In this document: positions 6,986-16,294 of the stretch, piece after piece
Layout: the number at the start of each line of letters is the position of its first letter
Position numbering within the stretch: position 1 is the first letter of the stretch
Assembly: GCA_021299185.1 (NCBI GenBank)
Contig: JAJTHZ010000040.1
Location: forward strand, 1 to 64,000
DNA length: 64,000 nt
Direction of reading: 5' to 3'
Source: Lysobacteraceae bacterium
GTDB lineage: Bacteria; Pseudomonadota; Gammaproteobacteria; Xanthomonadales; Ahniellaceae
The notes under the pieces: generated by a model
What the model was told of the DNA's origin: nothing
Databases searched by the model: none
The model's input: the letters and a program-made list of their open reading frames with translations, nothing else
Program-made: the position numbers and the translations under genes

Positions 6986-9510
6986 GCAATCGCCCCGGTT
7001 TCCTCGCCACCATCCGCTCCCGCCTGTTGTTCGGCTCGCTCGGCCTGGTGGCGGTCCCGCTGCTGCTCGCCACGGCGATCATCGGCTTCCTCGCCGACCG
7101 CGGCGCCACCCAGTCGCTGACCCAGCGCGCGTCCGAACAGCTCGACGCGATCGCGACGGTCAAGCGCAGCACGATCGAGGCCTATTTCCGCGAAGTCGCG
7201 AGCAACCTGCGCGTGGTTGCCGAAACGCCGACGATCCGCGACGCGCTGCGCGAACTGCCGGACGCGCTGACCGCGCTGCCGGGCACCATCGCCACCACCG
7301 ATGCCGAGCGGCGAGCCGCGCTCAAGGCCTACTGGAGCGGCGATTTCGAGCGCGAGTACAAGCGCCGCAACGCCGACGCCGAGGCCGGCATCGCGGCCCA
7401 GGTCGATGGCCTGCCGGCGGACGCCGTCGCCGCGCAGTACCTCTACATCGCCACCAACCCGAACCCGCTGGGCAGCAAGAACAACCTCGACGACGCCGGC
7501 GACGGCTCGGCCTACTCGCGACTGCACGCCGTGCTGCAGCCCTACGCGCGCAACCTGATCGAGCGCTACGGCTACTACGACGTGTTCCTGGTCGAGCCCG
7601 AAGGCGGGCGCGTGGTGTTCACCTACTTCAAGGAGCTGGACTACGCCACCTCGCTGACCACCGGCCCCTGGGCCCAGACCGGCCTCGCCGAAGCCTTCGC
7701 GCTGGCGCGCGACAACGCCGACCGCCGCGGCGTGACGATGGCGGACTTCAAGCCCTACACGCCGTCCTACAACGACCAGGCCGCCTTCGTGTCGACCCCG
7801 GTCACCGACGGCGACGTGCTGCTCGGCGTGCTGGTCGCGCAGTTGCCGGTCGACCGCCTCAACGCCGTGATGTCCTTCGACCGCCAGTGGGCCGAATCCG
7901 GCATGGGCAGCTCGGGCGAGGCCTACCTCGTGGGTTCGGACAAGGTGGCGCGCTCGATCTCCCGCTTCCTGGTCGAGGACGCGCAGAACTACGCCGCGCA
8001 GTTGCGCGCCGCCGGCGTGGCGCAGGCGACGATCGACGAGATCCTGCTGCGCAAGTCCAACATCGGCCTGCAGGCGGTCGACACGCGCGGCGTCGCCGAG
8101 GCCCTGGCCGGCCGCACCGGCGTCGACTTCTATCCCGACTACCGCGGCGTCCCGATCCTCGGCAGTTACGCGCCGATCGAGGTGCTGGGCAACCAGTGGG
8201 CGATCCTGGCCGAGATCGACGAGGCCGAGGCGCTGGGGCCGGTGGCGCAGCAGCGTCGCCTGATCGCGCTCGGCGCGGCCGCCACCGCCGGCGTGCTGCT
8301 GCTGCTCGGCCTGCTCATCGCCAACCGCCTCGCCCGCTCGATCAACGCGCCGATCGCGCACATCCAGGGCGTGGTGCAGCGCGTCGCCGCCGGCGAGACG
8401 GAAGCCCGCACGGGCATGCAGTCCGGCGACGAACTCGGCGTGCTGGGCCGCGCCTTCGACAACCTGCTCGACGAGCGCGTCTCCACCCTGGTCAAGGCCG
8501 AGAAGGAGAACGAGCAGCTCAACGACTCGGTGATCAACATCATGGAGGCGGTGGGCCGGCTCGCGATGCGCGACCTGACCGTGAAGGCGCCGGTGCGCGC
8601 GGACGTCACCGGCGCGATTTCGGACGCGATCAACCTGATGGCCTCCGAGACCGCCGGCACGCTCAAGCAGGTGCTGTCGTACTCGAACCTGGTGGCGCAG
8701 GCGTCGGCCAAGGTGCGCGAACGCTCCGACGAAGTGGGCGCGGTGGCCGAACGCTCCGGCGCCGAGGCGCAGTCGGCATCGCAGGAGCTGTCCACCGCGG
8801 CGCTGGCGCTGCGCGGGATCGCCGACCAGGCCGCGCGCGCCAACCAGAACGCCGAGCGCGCGATCCAGGCCACCAGCGCCGCGCTCGGCATCGTGGACGC
8901 GACGGTGAACGGCATCTCGTCCTCGCGCGAGCAGATCCGCGAGACGGAAAAGCGCGTCAAGCGCCTGGGCGAGCGCTCGCAGGAGATTTCCTCGGTGGTC
9001 GGCATCATCTCGCAGATCGCCGAACGCACCAGCGTGCTCGCGCTCAACGCCAGCATGCAGGCGGTCGCCGCCGGCGATGCCGGCCGCGGCTTCGCGGTGG
9101 TCGCCGACGAGGTCAAGCGACTGGCCGAGAACGCGCGCCAGGCCACGCGGCAGATCGCGACCCTGGTCAACGCGATCCAGGCCGACACCGTCGAGACCAT
9201 GCAGGCGATGAACGGCACCATCAGCCAGGTCGTCGACATCTCGCGCCTCGCCGAGACCGCCGGCGAACAGATGGGCCAGACCCGCGACGCGACCAGCCTG
9301 CTGGTGGACGCGGTGCGCACCATTTCGAGCACCACCAGCGCGCAGGCCGAGGCCTCCGACGTCCTGATCACGCGCGCCCGGGAACTGATGGCCGCCAACC
9401 AGGAAACCCTGGCCAAGACCGCCGAGCAGAAGGCCGAGACCGGCAACCTGCTGCAGTACGCGGAGGGCCTGCTCGGCGCGGTGCGCGTGTTCAAGCTCCC
9501 GGGCGGCTGA
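6982..9510 (+). CDS. pilJ: Methyl-accepting chemotaxis protein PilJ, with an enlarged periplasmic domain
   Basis: Inner-membrane receptor of the Pil-Chp system, 842 residues against about 680 in Pseudomonas. Helix TM1 lies at residues 13-37. A periplasmic domain of about 385 residues follows (TIEAYFREVASNLRVVAETPTI start, Cache-like pattern with GEAYLVGSDK). TM2 lies near residues 424-449, then a HAMP region, a connecting segment and the signalling hairpin (VLALNASMQAVAAGDAGRGFAVVADEVKRLAENA near 686). ASMQAVAAGD in place of the canonical AAVEAARAGE is usual for PilJ. The start is fixed by the 4-nt overlap with pilI. The larger sensor domain suggests a different or additional ligand from the pilin-sensing PilJ of Pseudomonas. 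Confidence 0.9.
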   Translation: MSNRPGFLATIRSRLLFGSLGLVAVPLLLATAIIGFLADRGATQSLTQRASEQLDAIATVKRSTIEAYFREVASNLRVVAETPTIRDALRELPDALTALPGTIATTDAERRAALKAYWSGDFEREYKRRNADAEAGIAAQVDGLPADAVAAQYLYIATNPNPLGSKNNLDDAGDGSAYSRLHAVLQPYARNLIERYGYYDVFLVEPEGGRVVFTYFKELDYATSLTTGPWAQTGLAEAFALARDNADRRGVTMADFKPYTPSYNDQAAFVSTPVTDGDVLLGVLVAQLPVDRLNAVMSFDRQWAESGMGSSGEAYLVGSDKVARSISRFLVEDAQNYAAQLRAAGVAQATIDEILLRKSNIGLQAVDTRGVAEALAGRTGVDFYPDYRGVPILGSYAPIEVLGNQWAILAEIDEAEALGPVAQQRRLIALGAAATAGVLLLLGLLIANRLARSINAPIAHIQGVVQRVAAGETEARTGMQSGDELGVLGRAFDNLLDERVSTLVKAEKENEQLNDSVINIMEAVGRLAMRDLTVKAPVRADVTGAISDAINLMASETAGTLKQVLSYSNLVAQASAKVRERSDEVGAVAERSGAEAQSASQELSTAALALRGIADQAARANQNAERAIQATSAALGIVDATVNGISSSREQIRETEKRVKRLGERSQEISSVVGIISQIAERTSVLALNASMQAVAAGDAGRGFAVVADEVKRLAENARQATRQIATLVNAIQADTVETMQAMNGTISQVVDISRLAETAGEQMGQTRDATSLLVDAVRTISSTTSAQAEASDVLITRARELMAANQETLAKTAEQKAETGNLLQYAEGLLGAVRVFKLPGG

Positions 9511-9514
9511 AGCG

Positions 9515-12500
9515 ATGCTCCCGTTGCCGGCCGCCACGAGCGAGGACCAGGCCGGGGCCGGCCTGGTAGCGGCGCTGTCACGCCTCGCGCAGGCGATCGG
9601 CGACGCCGCGATCGCCGACGCCGGCGCGCCGGTCGCCGCGGCGCTGCACGACGGCGCGCAGGCCTGCATCGACGCCGATCGCGCCGCCGTGCTCGAAGGC
9701 GTTCACGGGTTGCCCGAACTCCTGCGCCTGGTCGCCGCCGGCCTGCGCGGCCGCGCCGCGCGCGACGGGGAACCGCTGGACGCGCCCGAGGCTGCATCCT
9801 TGCTGGGCTGGGCCGGCGACGCGCTGGCCTTCGCGGGCGGCGACCGCGACGAGGCCCGCGCGCACGCCCTGGTCGCCGGCGTGCGCGACCTGCCGTGGAT
9901 ACCGGGGCTGACGCCACGACTGAACGACTACCTGGTGCGCCGCCTCGCGGCGACCGCCGGCGGCGGCGTGGCGGGCGCATCGCTCGCGTCGGCGGCCCCG
10001 GCACCCGCCGAGTCGCCCGCCGAGACTGCGCAGGCGGAAATCGGACTGCCCGGGGACGTCGCGCCCACGGCAGGCGACGCCGATGCAGCCGACGGACGCG
10101 ACGCCGCGGTCGCGGTGCCCGCGTCGTCGGCGCCGCCCTCCGAAGGATCGCCCGGCGAGGCGCTGTGGATCGCCCCGGCCGAACTGGAACTCGCCGCCGC
10201 CGCGGTGATGGAGCGGCTGCTGCCGCAGGTCGACGCGCTCGCAGCCGACGACGGCTCCGACCCGGCCCACACCCAGGCCCAGGCCGACGACGCCGCATGG
10301 AACGTCCGCCTGCTGGCCAATGCGCTCGGCATGCTGAACCTGCCCGCGCTCTCCGACGCGATCGCGATCGCAGCGGACGGCCTGCCGGGCGCACCGCACG
10401 CCGATCGCGCAGCCCTGCTCGCCGCCACCGCCACGGCGGCGCTCGGCGTGTTCACCGAGCCGGGCGAGCCCGCCGCGGCGCTGCTGGTGGAGACGCTGGA
10501 GGATCCGCGCTGGCCGCGGCCGCTCGATGCAGCGCTTCGAACCACCGTGCTGGCGGAAGCGGCGCGCATCCGGGTCGGCACCGATCCCGCGCTGGCGAGC
10601 GCACGGCAGCGGATCGCCGGGCCCGCCGACGCCGACCTGCGCGTGCCCGACGACGTCGCGCCCGGCGTCCTCGCCGGCATGCTGCGCGAACTGCCGGACC
10701 GCGCCACCGCGCTCAACGCGGTGCTGCAGTCGCTCGATCGCGCCGACGCCGGCGACGACGCCGCCCGCGACATCGCGCGGCGGCTCGCGCACACCATCAA
10801 GGGCGACGCCAATACGGTCGGCGTGCGCGGTCTGGCGGAGGTCGCGCATGCGCTGGAGGACGTGCTCGACGAACTGGCCCGCCGCCGCGAGGCACCGTCG
10901 GGCGCGCTCGCCGCGGTGCTGGCGCACGCCGGCGACGTGATCGAGGCGATCGCCGAGCACCTGGTCGCCGGCGCGCCCGCGCCGCCCGACGTGCTGGAAC
11001 TGCTGCAGTCCCTGTTCGACGCCGCGCGCGCGCTGTACGACGGCGAAGACCTGCCCGCCGCGACCGCGCCGACGATGTCGACCGAGCCCGAGCCGGTGCC
11101 GCCGCAGGCGACCGGCACGCCGGCTACCGCGGCGCCAGCCGCGGACGCTGGACCGTCCGCCGGGGCGACGCTCAACGTGCCGGTGGCGCTGCTGGACGAA
11201 CTGCTGCGCCTGTCCGGCGAGGCGATCGTGATGGCGCGCCAGGTGGAGCAGCGCGTGCAGTCGGTCGCCACGGCGCACCGCGACCTGCTCGCCCAGCGCG
11301 GCCGCGCGCGCGAGCTGCTTTCGCAGCTCGACGACCTGGTCGCCCTGCGCGGCGCGGCGCTGCAGTCGGCGCGCATGGCCGCCGGCGGCAGCGTCGATGC
11401 GCTGGAACTCGACCAGTACAACGAACTGCACGTGGTCAGCCGCCGCCTGCTGGAAGCCGACAGCGACGAAGGCACGCAGTTGCAGTCGGTCGACCGCGAA
11501 CTGCTGAGCCTCGACGACCTGCTCGCGCAGCAGGAGCGCGCGCAGGCCGAACTGCAGCAGTCGATCCTGCGCAGCCGCACCCTGCCCTTCCGCAGCATCG
11601 GCCCGCGCCTGCAGCGCGCCGCCCGCCAGGCGGCCCGCACGGTGCTCAAGGAGGTCGAGGTCGTGATCGAGGGCGGCGCGACGCCGGTCGACAGCGAGGT
11701 CCTCGAACGCCTCGCCGAGCCCTTGCTGCACGCGGTGCGCAACGCCGTCGACCACGGCATCGAAGCCGCGGACACCCGTGCCGCGCGCGGCAAGCCCGCG
11801 GCCGGCCACATCCGCGTGGCCGCCGCGCGCGACGGCAACCGCGTCTACATTACCGTCGCCGACGACGGCGGCGGCCTCGACCTCGCCGCGATCCGCGCGC
11901 GCGGCGAGGCGCTCGGCCTGCTGCAGCCCGGCACCGACCTGCCGCCCGAGTCGCTCGCGCGCCTGATCCTGCGCCCCGGTTTCAGCACCCGCAGCCAGGT
12001 GACCCAGGTCTCCGGGCGCGGCATCGGCATGGACGTGGTCAACCAGCGGATCGGCGAGCTGCGCGGCACGCTGCGCATCGACACCGAGGCCGCCCGCGGC
12101 ACCACGCTGCGGATCGAACTGCCGGCCTCGATGAACGCCGCGCACGCGGCGATCGCGCGGGTCGGCGACGGCTGGGCCGCGTTCGCCACCGCCGGCGTGC
12201 GGCGCTTCGTGCCGGTGCTGGACGGCGACCTGCAGCGGGACGACGAGGGCGCGCGGCTGCGCGTCGATGGCCGCGAACTGCCGGCGCGCTGGGCCGAGTC
12301 GCTGTTCGACCTGGCCGCGCCGCGCCGGGACGTGGCGCCGCGGGTCGCCGCGCTGGTCGACGACGAGGGCGTCGAGAGCGCGATCCTGCTGCGCGAGGTC
12401 GAGGGCATGCGCGAGGTCATCATCCGCGGCCTCGGACCGTGGGTTCCGGCCCTGCCCGGCGTGCGCGGCGCGACCATCCTCGGCAGCGGCGCGGTGGCGC

Positions 12501-12976
12501 CGGTGGTGGACCTTGCGCCGCTGCTGCGCGGTGCCGGCCGCGGCGCGGCGGTGGTCGCCGGACCCGAGCCGGAACCGGCGCCCGAGGTGCTGGTGGTGGA
12601 CGATTCGCTGTCGGTCCGCCGCGCGCTGCAGCAACTGCTGGAAGACAGCGGCTTCCGCGTGCGCGTCGCGCGCGACGGCCTGGAGGCGCTCGACGCGCTG
12701 AGGGTGCGCGCGCCGGCCCTGCTGCTGGTCGACCTCGAGATGCCGCGCATGAACGGCCTCGACCTGACCGGTTACCTGCGCAGCCAGGATGCCACGCGCG
12801 AACTGCCGGTCGTGATGGTGACCTCACGCACCGCCGAGACCCACCGCCGGCTGGCGATCGACGCCGGCGTCGACGAGATGATGACCAAGCCGTTCAGTGA
12901 CGAGGCGCTGCTGAACGCGGTGCTGCGCCTGCTGGAGCGCGGCCGCGGGGCCGGCGCGCTGCACGGCGCGTCCTGA
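9515..12976 (+). CDS. chpA: Hybrid chemosensory histidine kinase ChpA/PilL
   Basis: Cytoplasmic CheA-type kinase driving pilus-based motility, 1153 residues. In order: a degenerate N-terminal region with two Ala-rich Hpt-like segments, one canonical Hpt with His426 (LAHTIKGDANTVG), an Ala/Pro linker, a P3-like dimerisation helix pair, the HATPase with N-box LHAVRNAVDHGIE (near 745), G1 DDGGGLD (near 786) and G2 GRGIGMDVV (near 836), a CheW-like domain, and a C-terminal receiver with Asp1073 (LLVDLEMPRMNG). Pseudomonas ChpA has several Hpt domains and is over 2400 residues; this short form matches xanthomonads. No cheB/chpB or cheR/pilK follows. The gene is 4 nt from pilJ. Confidence 0.93.
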   Translation: MLPLPAATSEDQAGAGLVAALSRLAQAIGDAAIADAGAPVAAALHDGAQACIDADRAAVLEGVHGLPELLRLVAAGLRGRAARDGEPLDAPEAASLLGWAGDALAFAGGDRDEARAHALVAGVRDLPWIPGLTPRLNDYLVRRLAATAGGGVAGASLASAAPAPAESPAETAQAEIGLPGDVAPTAGDADAADGRDAAVAVPASSAPPSEGSPGEALWIAPAELELAAAAVMERLLPQVDALAADDGSDPAHTQAQADDAAWNVRLLANALGMLNLPALSDAIAIAADGLPGAPHADRAALLAATATAALGVFTEPGEPAAALLVETLEDPRWPRPLDAALRTTVLAEAARIRVGTDPALASARQRIAGPADADLRVPDDVAPGVLAGMLRELPDRATALNAVLQSLDRADAGDDAARDIARRLAHTIKGDANTVGVRGLAEVAHALEDVLDELARRREAPSGALAAVLAHAGDVIEAIAEHLVAGAPAPPDVLELLQSLFDAARALYDGEDLPAATAPTMSTEPEPVPPQATGTPATAAPAADAGPSAGATLNVPVALLDELLRLSGEAIVMARQVEQRVQSVATAHRDLLAQRGRARELLSQLDDLVALRGAALQSARMAAGGSVDALELDQYNELHVVSRRLLEADSDEGTQLQSVDRELLSLDDLLAQQERAQAELQQSILRSRTLPFRSIGPRLQRAARQAARTVLKEVEVVIEGGATPVDSEVLERLAEPLLHAVRNAVDHGIEAADTRAARGKPAAGHIRVAAARDGNRVYITVADDGGGLDLAAIRARGEALGLLQPGTDLPPESLARLILRPGFSTRSQVTQVSGRGIGMDVVNQRIGELRGTLRIDTEAARGTTLRIELPASMNAAHAAIARVGDGWAAFATAGVRRFVPVLDGDLQRDDEGARLRVDGRELPARWAESLFDLAAPRRDVAPRVAALVDDEGVESAILLREVEGMREVIIRGLGPWVPALPGVRGATILGSGAVAPVVDLAPLLRGAGRGAAVVAGPEPEPAPEVLVVDDSLSVRRALQQLLEDSGFRVRVARDGLEALDALRVRAPALLLVDLEMPRMNGLDLTGYLRSQDATRELPVVMVTSRTAETHRRLAIDAGVDEMMTKPFSDEALLNAVLRLLERGRGAGALHGAS

Positions 12977-13014
12977 TCCCGCGCGCGGGGCGGAACCACC
13001 GGGTCCGGAAACGC

Positions 13015-13066
13015 GAAGGGCGCCTCGCGGCGCCCTTCGGAATCATCGATCGCTGCGGCGATCGAT
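13015..13066. terminator. Two tandem perfect hairpins between convergent chpA and the porin gene
   Basis: Hairpin 1 spans 13015-13038: a 10-bp perfect stem (GAAGGGCGCC / GGCGCCCTTC) with loop TCGC. Hairpin 2 spans 13045-13066: a 9-bp perfect stem (ATCGATCGC / GCGATCGAT) with loop TGCG, and its last base belongs to the porin stop codon. The gap lies between converging genes, so the pair can serve both strands. No long T-tract follows, so termination would be by strong stems, or be Rho-assisted. Confidence 0.65.
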
Positions 13067-13764
13067 CAGAACGCCACCTTGGCGGCCAGCACCACGCGGT
13101 TGCCCGCGATGCCGCCGAAGATGTCGCTGCCGTCGCTGTCGGTGTCGAAGTAGGTCAGCGAGACTTCGGCCGGGCCGAAGGCCTGCGCCACGCCGAGGTT
13201 CCAGTCGATGTAGCCGTCGGCGGCCTCGTAGATGCCATCGAGGTCGTAGTAGCCGACGCCGCCGAACACCGACAGGCCGGAATCCCAGCCATGCTTGGCC
13301 GACAGGCCGTAGTAGATGCCGGTCTCGTCGGTGGCGAACACGTCGTTCGAGTACCCGATCGTGCCGGTGATGAAGTCGGCGTAGGTCAGCTTGCCGATCA
13401 CCTCGTTGTAGGCGAAGTCGGAGCCGTTGCTGCCGCCCACGTAGTTGTAGCGCAGCACCTGGATGTCACCCTTCAGCGAGTCGCCGATCGGGAAGCCGAA
13501 GCCCAGGTAGGTGTCGACCTCGGCGTCGGGGCCTTCGCTGCCGAAGTCCACGCCGGAGGCCCAGACGCCGGCGTAGAAGCCGGATTCGTGGGCGTAGTCG
13601 AAGGCACCCTGGAGGGTGAAGTTCTCGTCGCTCTGCGACACGCCGCGGAACACGTAGTCGGTCGTCGCCCACGCGCGCCAGGTGAAGGAGTGCGGGCTGT
13701 CCTGCGCCGCCGCGGCGCCCGAGATGGCGAGCAGGCCGGCGAACATCATTGCGCGCTTGGTCAT
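13066..13764 (-). CDS. TorF-family putative porin (CHP02001-type outer-membrane protein)
   Basis: Outer-membrane beta-barrel protein of 232 residues. The signal peptide MTKRAMMFAGLLAISGAAAAQ is followed by FTWRAWATTDYVFRGVSQSDENFTLQG, the start pattern of the TorF/Gcw_chp family. Alternating aromatic strands follow and the last residue is Phe, as expected for Bam-dependent insertion. I start it at MTKR: the frame continues upstream, but the signal peptide and the GGGGG ribosome-binding stretch 4-9 nt before this ATG decide it. It is divergent from potF. Related proteins are thought to be pores for small solutes; the substrate here is unknown. Confidence 0.85.
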   Translation of the reverse strand: MTKRAMMFAGLLAISGAAAAQDSPHSFTWRAWATTDYVFRGVSQSDENFTLQGAFDYAHESGFYAGVWASGVDFGSEGPDAEVDTYLGFGFPIGDSLKGDIQVLRYNYVGGSNGSDFAYNEVIGKLTYADFITGTIGYSNDVFATDETGIYYGLSAKHGWDSGLSVFGGVGYYDLDGIYEAADGYIDWNLGVAQAFGPAEVSLTYFDTDSDGSDIFGGIAGNRVVLAAKVAF

Positions 13765-13816
13765 GAAGCCCCCAATAGGTATGGTCGGACCGCCAACATG
13801 GCTGTCCTGAAACCGC

Positions 13817-13845
13817 AACATACACGGTTTGATGCGATGCAACAA
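13817..13845 (-). promoter_or_regulatory. Sigma-70-type promoter for the porin gene
   Basis: Reading the minus strand: TTGTTG at 13845-13840, a 17-nt spacer, and TATGTT at 13822-13817. This AT-rich island stands out in the GC-rich background and leaves a leader of about 46 nt before the porin ATG. Confidence 0.55.
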
Positions 13846-13915
13846 TCAAGGGGGAATTGACAGCGTCGGGTGTCCGGGGGAGCCTCGCAGGGTCCCCGTC
13901 CAGGAGCCGCGACCG

Positions 13916-15061
13916 ATGCCCCCAGCACGCCTTCCCGCCCTCGCCCTGCTCGCCCTCGCCCTGGCCGCCTGTGGTGGTGGCAAGGCCCCGGACGCCGCGT
14001 CCCCCGCCGACCCCGCGGCGGCACAGCAGGGACCACGCCAGTTGAACATCTACAACTGGTCGGACTACGTCGCCGAGGACACGATCGCGCGCTTCGAGAA
14101 GGAAACCGGCATCAAGGTCGTCTACGACGTCTACGACTCCAACGAAATGCTGGAGGCGAAACTGCTGGCAGGCTCCAGCGGCTACGACGTGGTCTTCCCG
14201 TCGGCGCGTCCCTTCGCGCAGCGCCACATCCTCGCCAACCTCTATCTGCCGCTGGACCGTGCGAAGCTGCCCGGCTGGGGCAACCTCGACCCTGCCGTGC
14301 TCGCCGCACTGGAGGACGTCGACCCCGGCAACCGGCACCTCGTGCCCTACATGTGGGGCACGACCGGCATCGGCTACAACGTGGCCAAGGTGCGCGAGCG
14401 CCTCGGCGCCGACTTCCCGATCGACTCCTGGAACCTGATCTTCGACCCCGCCGTGGCGGCCAAGCTCGGCGACTGCGGCATCGCGGTGCTCGACGACGAG
14501 CAGGAAGGCTTCGGCGCGGCGCTGATCTACCTCGGGCGCGATCCCAACGGCGTCGGCGGCGGCGAGATCGAGGCGGCCGCCGAGCTGTTCGGCAAGGTGC
14601 GCCCGTTCATCCGCTACTTCCACTCCAGCAAGTACATCGATGACCTCGCCAACGGCGAGATCTGCGTCGCGATGGGCTACAACGGCGACGTGCTGCAGGC
14701 CCGCGATCGCGCCAGCGAAGCGGCCAACGGCGTCGAGGTGGCCTATGTCATCCCCAAGGAAGGCGCGTTGCGCTGGATCGACTCCGCCGCCATCCCGACC
14801 GACGCTCCTCACGCCGCCAACGCGCTCGTGTTCCTGGAGTTCCTGCTGCGTCCGGACGTGATCGCGCCGATCTCCGACTACGTGTCCTACGCCAGTGCGA
14901 ACCTCGCCGCCAAGCCGCTGGTCGACGAATCCGTGCGCAACGACCCGGGCATCTACCCAGCGCCCGAGGTCCTCGCCCGCCTGGTCGACCCGAAGAAGCT
15001 GCCCGAGAACGAGAGCCGCGCGCGCGTGCGCGCCTGGACCTCGATCAAGAGCGGGTCCTGA
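13916..15061 (+). CDS. potF: Polyamine-binding lipoprotein of an ABC importer (PotF/PotD type)
   Basis: Periplasmic substrate-binding protein, 381 residues, for putrescine or spermidine. Residues 1-19 form a lipoprotein signal with lipobox LAAC, so the protein is probably tethered to a membrane rather than free as in E. coli. The mature part opens with the family motif LNIYNWSDYV and TGIKVVYDVYDSNEML, and later has PYMWGTTGIGYN and the ligand-side AMGYNGD. AGGAG lies 9 nt before the ATG. It is the first gene of a four-gene operon, but 90 nt separate it from potA, enough for differential expression. Whether it prefers putrescine or spermidine cannot be told from sequence alone. Confidence 0.93.
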   Translation: MPPARLPALALLALALAACGGGKAPDAASPADPAAAQQGPRQLNIYNWSDYVAEDTIARFEKETGIKVVYDVYDSNEMLEAKLLAGSSGYDVVFPSARPFAQRHILANLYLPLDRAKLPGWGNLDPAVLAALEDVDPGNRHLVPYMWGTTGIGYNVAKVRERLGADFPIDSWNLIFDPAVAAKLGDCGIAVLDDEQEGFGAALIYLGRDPNGVGGGEIEAAAELFGKVRPFIRYFHSSKYIDDLANGEICVAMGYNGDVLQARDRASEAANGVEVAYVIPKEGALRWIDSAAIPTDAPHAANALVFLEFLLRPDVIAPISDYVSYASANLAAKPLVDESVRNDPGIYPAPEVLARLVDPKKLPENESRARVRAWTSIKSGS

Positions 15062-15151
15062 CCCGCGCGGCGCCGCGCGCGACGCGGCATCGCGACGTAC
15101 CGCCGGCGCGCCCGTGCGCGCCGGTCCCCGACGCAGCGGACCGCACGCACG

Positions 15152-16291
15152 ATGGCCACAGCCCGCCCCCACGCCACGGTCGAACCCTGGCAGGACCCCA
15201 ACGCCGAACCGATCCTGCGCATCGAAGGGGTCACCAAGACCTTCGGCAAGGTGTACGCGGTCGACGACGTCAGCCTCGACATCTACCGCGGCGAGTTCTT
15301 CTCCCTGCTCGGCGGCTCGGGCTGCGGCAAGAGCACCCTGCTGCGCGTGCTGGGCGGCTTCGAGATCCCCGACAAGGGCCGCGTGCTGATCGACGGCGTC
15401 GACGTCACCCGCGTCGCGCCGTACGAGCGGCCGGTCAACATGATGTTCCAGTCGTACGCATTGTTCCCGCACATGACGGTCGAGCAGAACATCGCCTTCG
15501 GCCTGAAGCAGGACGGTCGCGCGCGCTCGGAGATCGAGGACCGGGTCGCCGCGATGCTCGACCTGGTGCGCATGGGGCAGCTCGGGCGCCGGCGTCCGGA
15601 CCAGCTGTCCGGCGGCCAGCGCCAGCGCGTCGCGCTCGCCCGCGCGCTCGCCCGCAGCCCCAAGATCCTGCTGCTCGACGAACCGCTCGGCGCGCTGGAC
15701 AAGAAGCTGCGCGAGCACACGCAGTTCGAGCTGGTCAACATCCAGGAGAAAGTCGGCACCACCTTCATCATGGTCACCCACGACCAGGAAGAGGCGATGA
15801 CCATGTCCAGCCGCATCGCGGTGATGGACGCCGGGCGGATCGTGCAGGTGTCGACGCCGTCGGCGCTCTACGAGTACCCGGCCAACCGCTTCGTGGCGGA
15901 ATTCATCGGCGCGGTCAACACGATCGCCGGCACCGTGGTCGATGCCGGCGAGGACCGAGTGGTGGTGCGCGCGCACGAGCTCGGCCAGGACGTGGTCGCG
16001 CGCGCGCCGCAGCCGATCCCGGTCGGCACCGACGTCAGCATCGCGATCCGGCCGGAGAAGATCGACGTGCGCGAGCAGCCGCCGTCGGGCGAAGACAACG
16101 TGGTGCAGGGCAAGGTCGCCGACATCGCCTACCTCGGCGACGTCTCGATCTACCACGTGCGGACCGACAGCGGCCACGTGCTGCGCGTGCAGGAAACGCA
16201 CGCGGCGCGCACCGCCGACCCGCACTACCAATGGGGCGAGACCCTGTGGCTGGTGTGGAACGCCGCCGACGCCATCGTGCTGGCGAGCTGA
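15152..16291 (+). CDS. potG: Polyamine ABC importer ATPase (PotG/PotA type)
   Basis: Cytoplasmic nucleotide-binding subunit of 379 residues. Walker A GGSGCGKST at residues 54-62, Q-loop MFQSYALFPHMTV, signature LSGGQRQRVALARAL, Walker B ILLLDEPLGALD and the H-loop VTHDQEEA are all intact. A C-terminal TOBE/OB-type regulatory region (IRPEKIDV, then GKVADIAYLGDVSIYHV) follows, typical of the PotA/PotG clade. It is separated from the next gene by 3 nt. The companion SBP and the two permeases identify polyamines as the probable substrate. Confidence 0.93.
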   Translation: MATARPHATVEPWQDPNAEPILRIEGVTKTFGKVYAVDDVSLDIYRGEFFSLLGGSGCGKSTLLRVLGGFEIPDKGRVLIDGVDVTRVAPYERPVNMMFQSYALFPHMTVEQNIAFGLKQDGRARSEIEDRVAAMLDLVRMGQLGRRRPDQLSGGQRQRVALARALARSPKILLLDEPLGALDKKLREHTQFELVNIQEKVGTTFIMVTHDQEEAMTMSSRIAVMDAGRIVQVSTPSALYEYPANRFVAEFIGAVNTIAGTVVDAGEDRVVVRAHELGQDVVARAPQPIPVGTDVSIAIRPEKIDVREQPPSGEDNVVQGKVADIAYLGDVSIYHVRTDSGHVLRVQETHAARTADPHYQWGETLWLVWNAADAIVLAS

Positions 16292-16294
16292 GCC

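Noticed and set aside
6814-9669. Very long open frame on the minus strand, antisense to pilJ
   Set aside because: Low-complexity Arg/Ala/Gly-rich product and codon bias explained by the pilJ frame; high GC removes stop codons on the other strand.
9578-12634. Long minus-strand frame of about 1018 codons, antisense to chpA
   Set aside because: Same GC artefact; no domain, no ribosome site, and a clear multi-domain kinase on the plus strand.
12600-12976. chpA receiver as a separate response-regulator gene
   Set aside because: The frame is continuous with the kinase and no start with a ribosome site lies before it.
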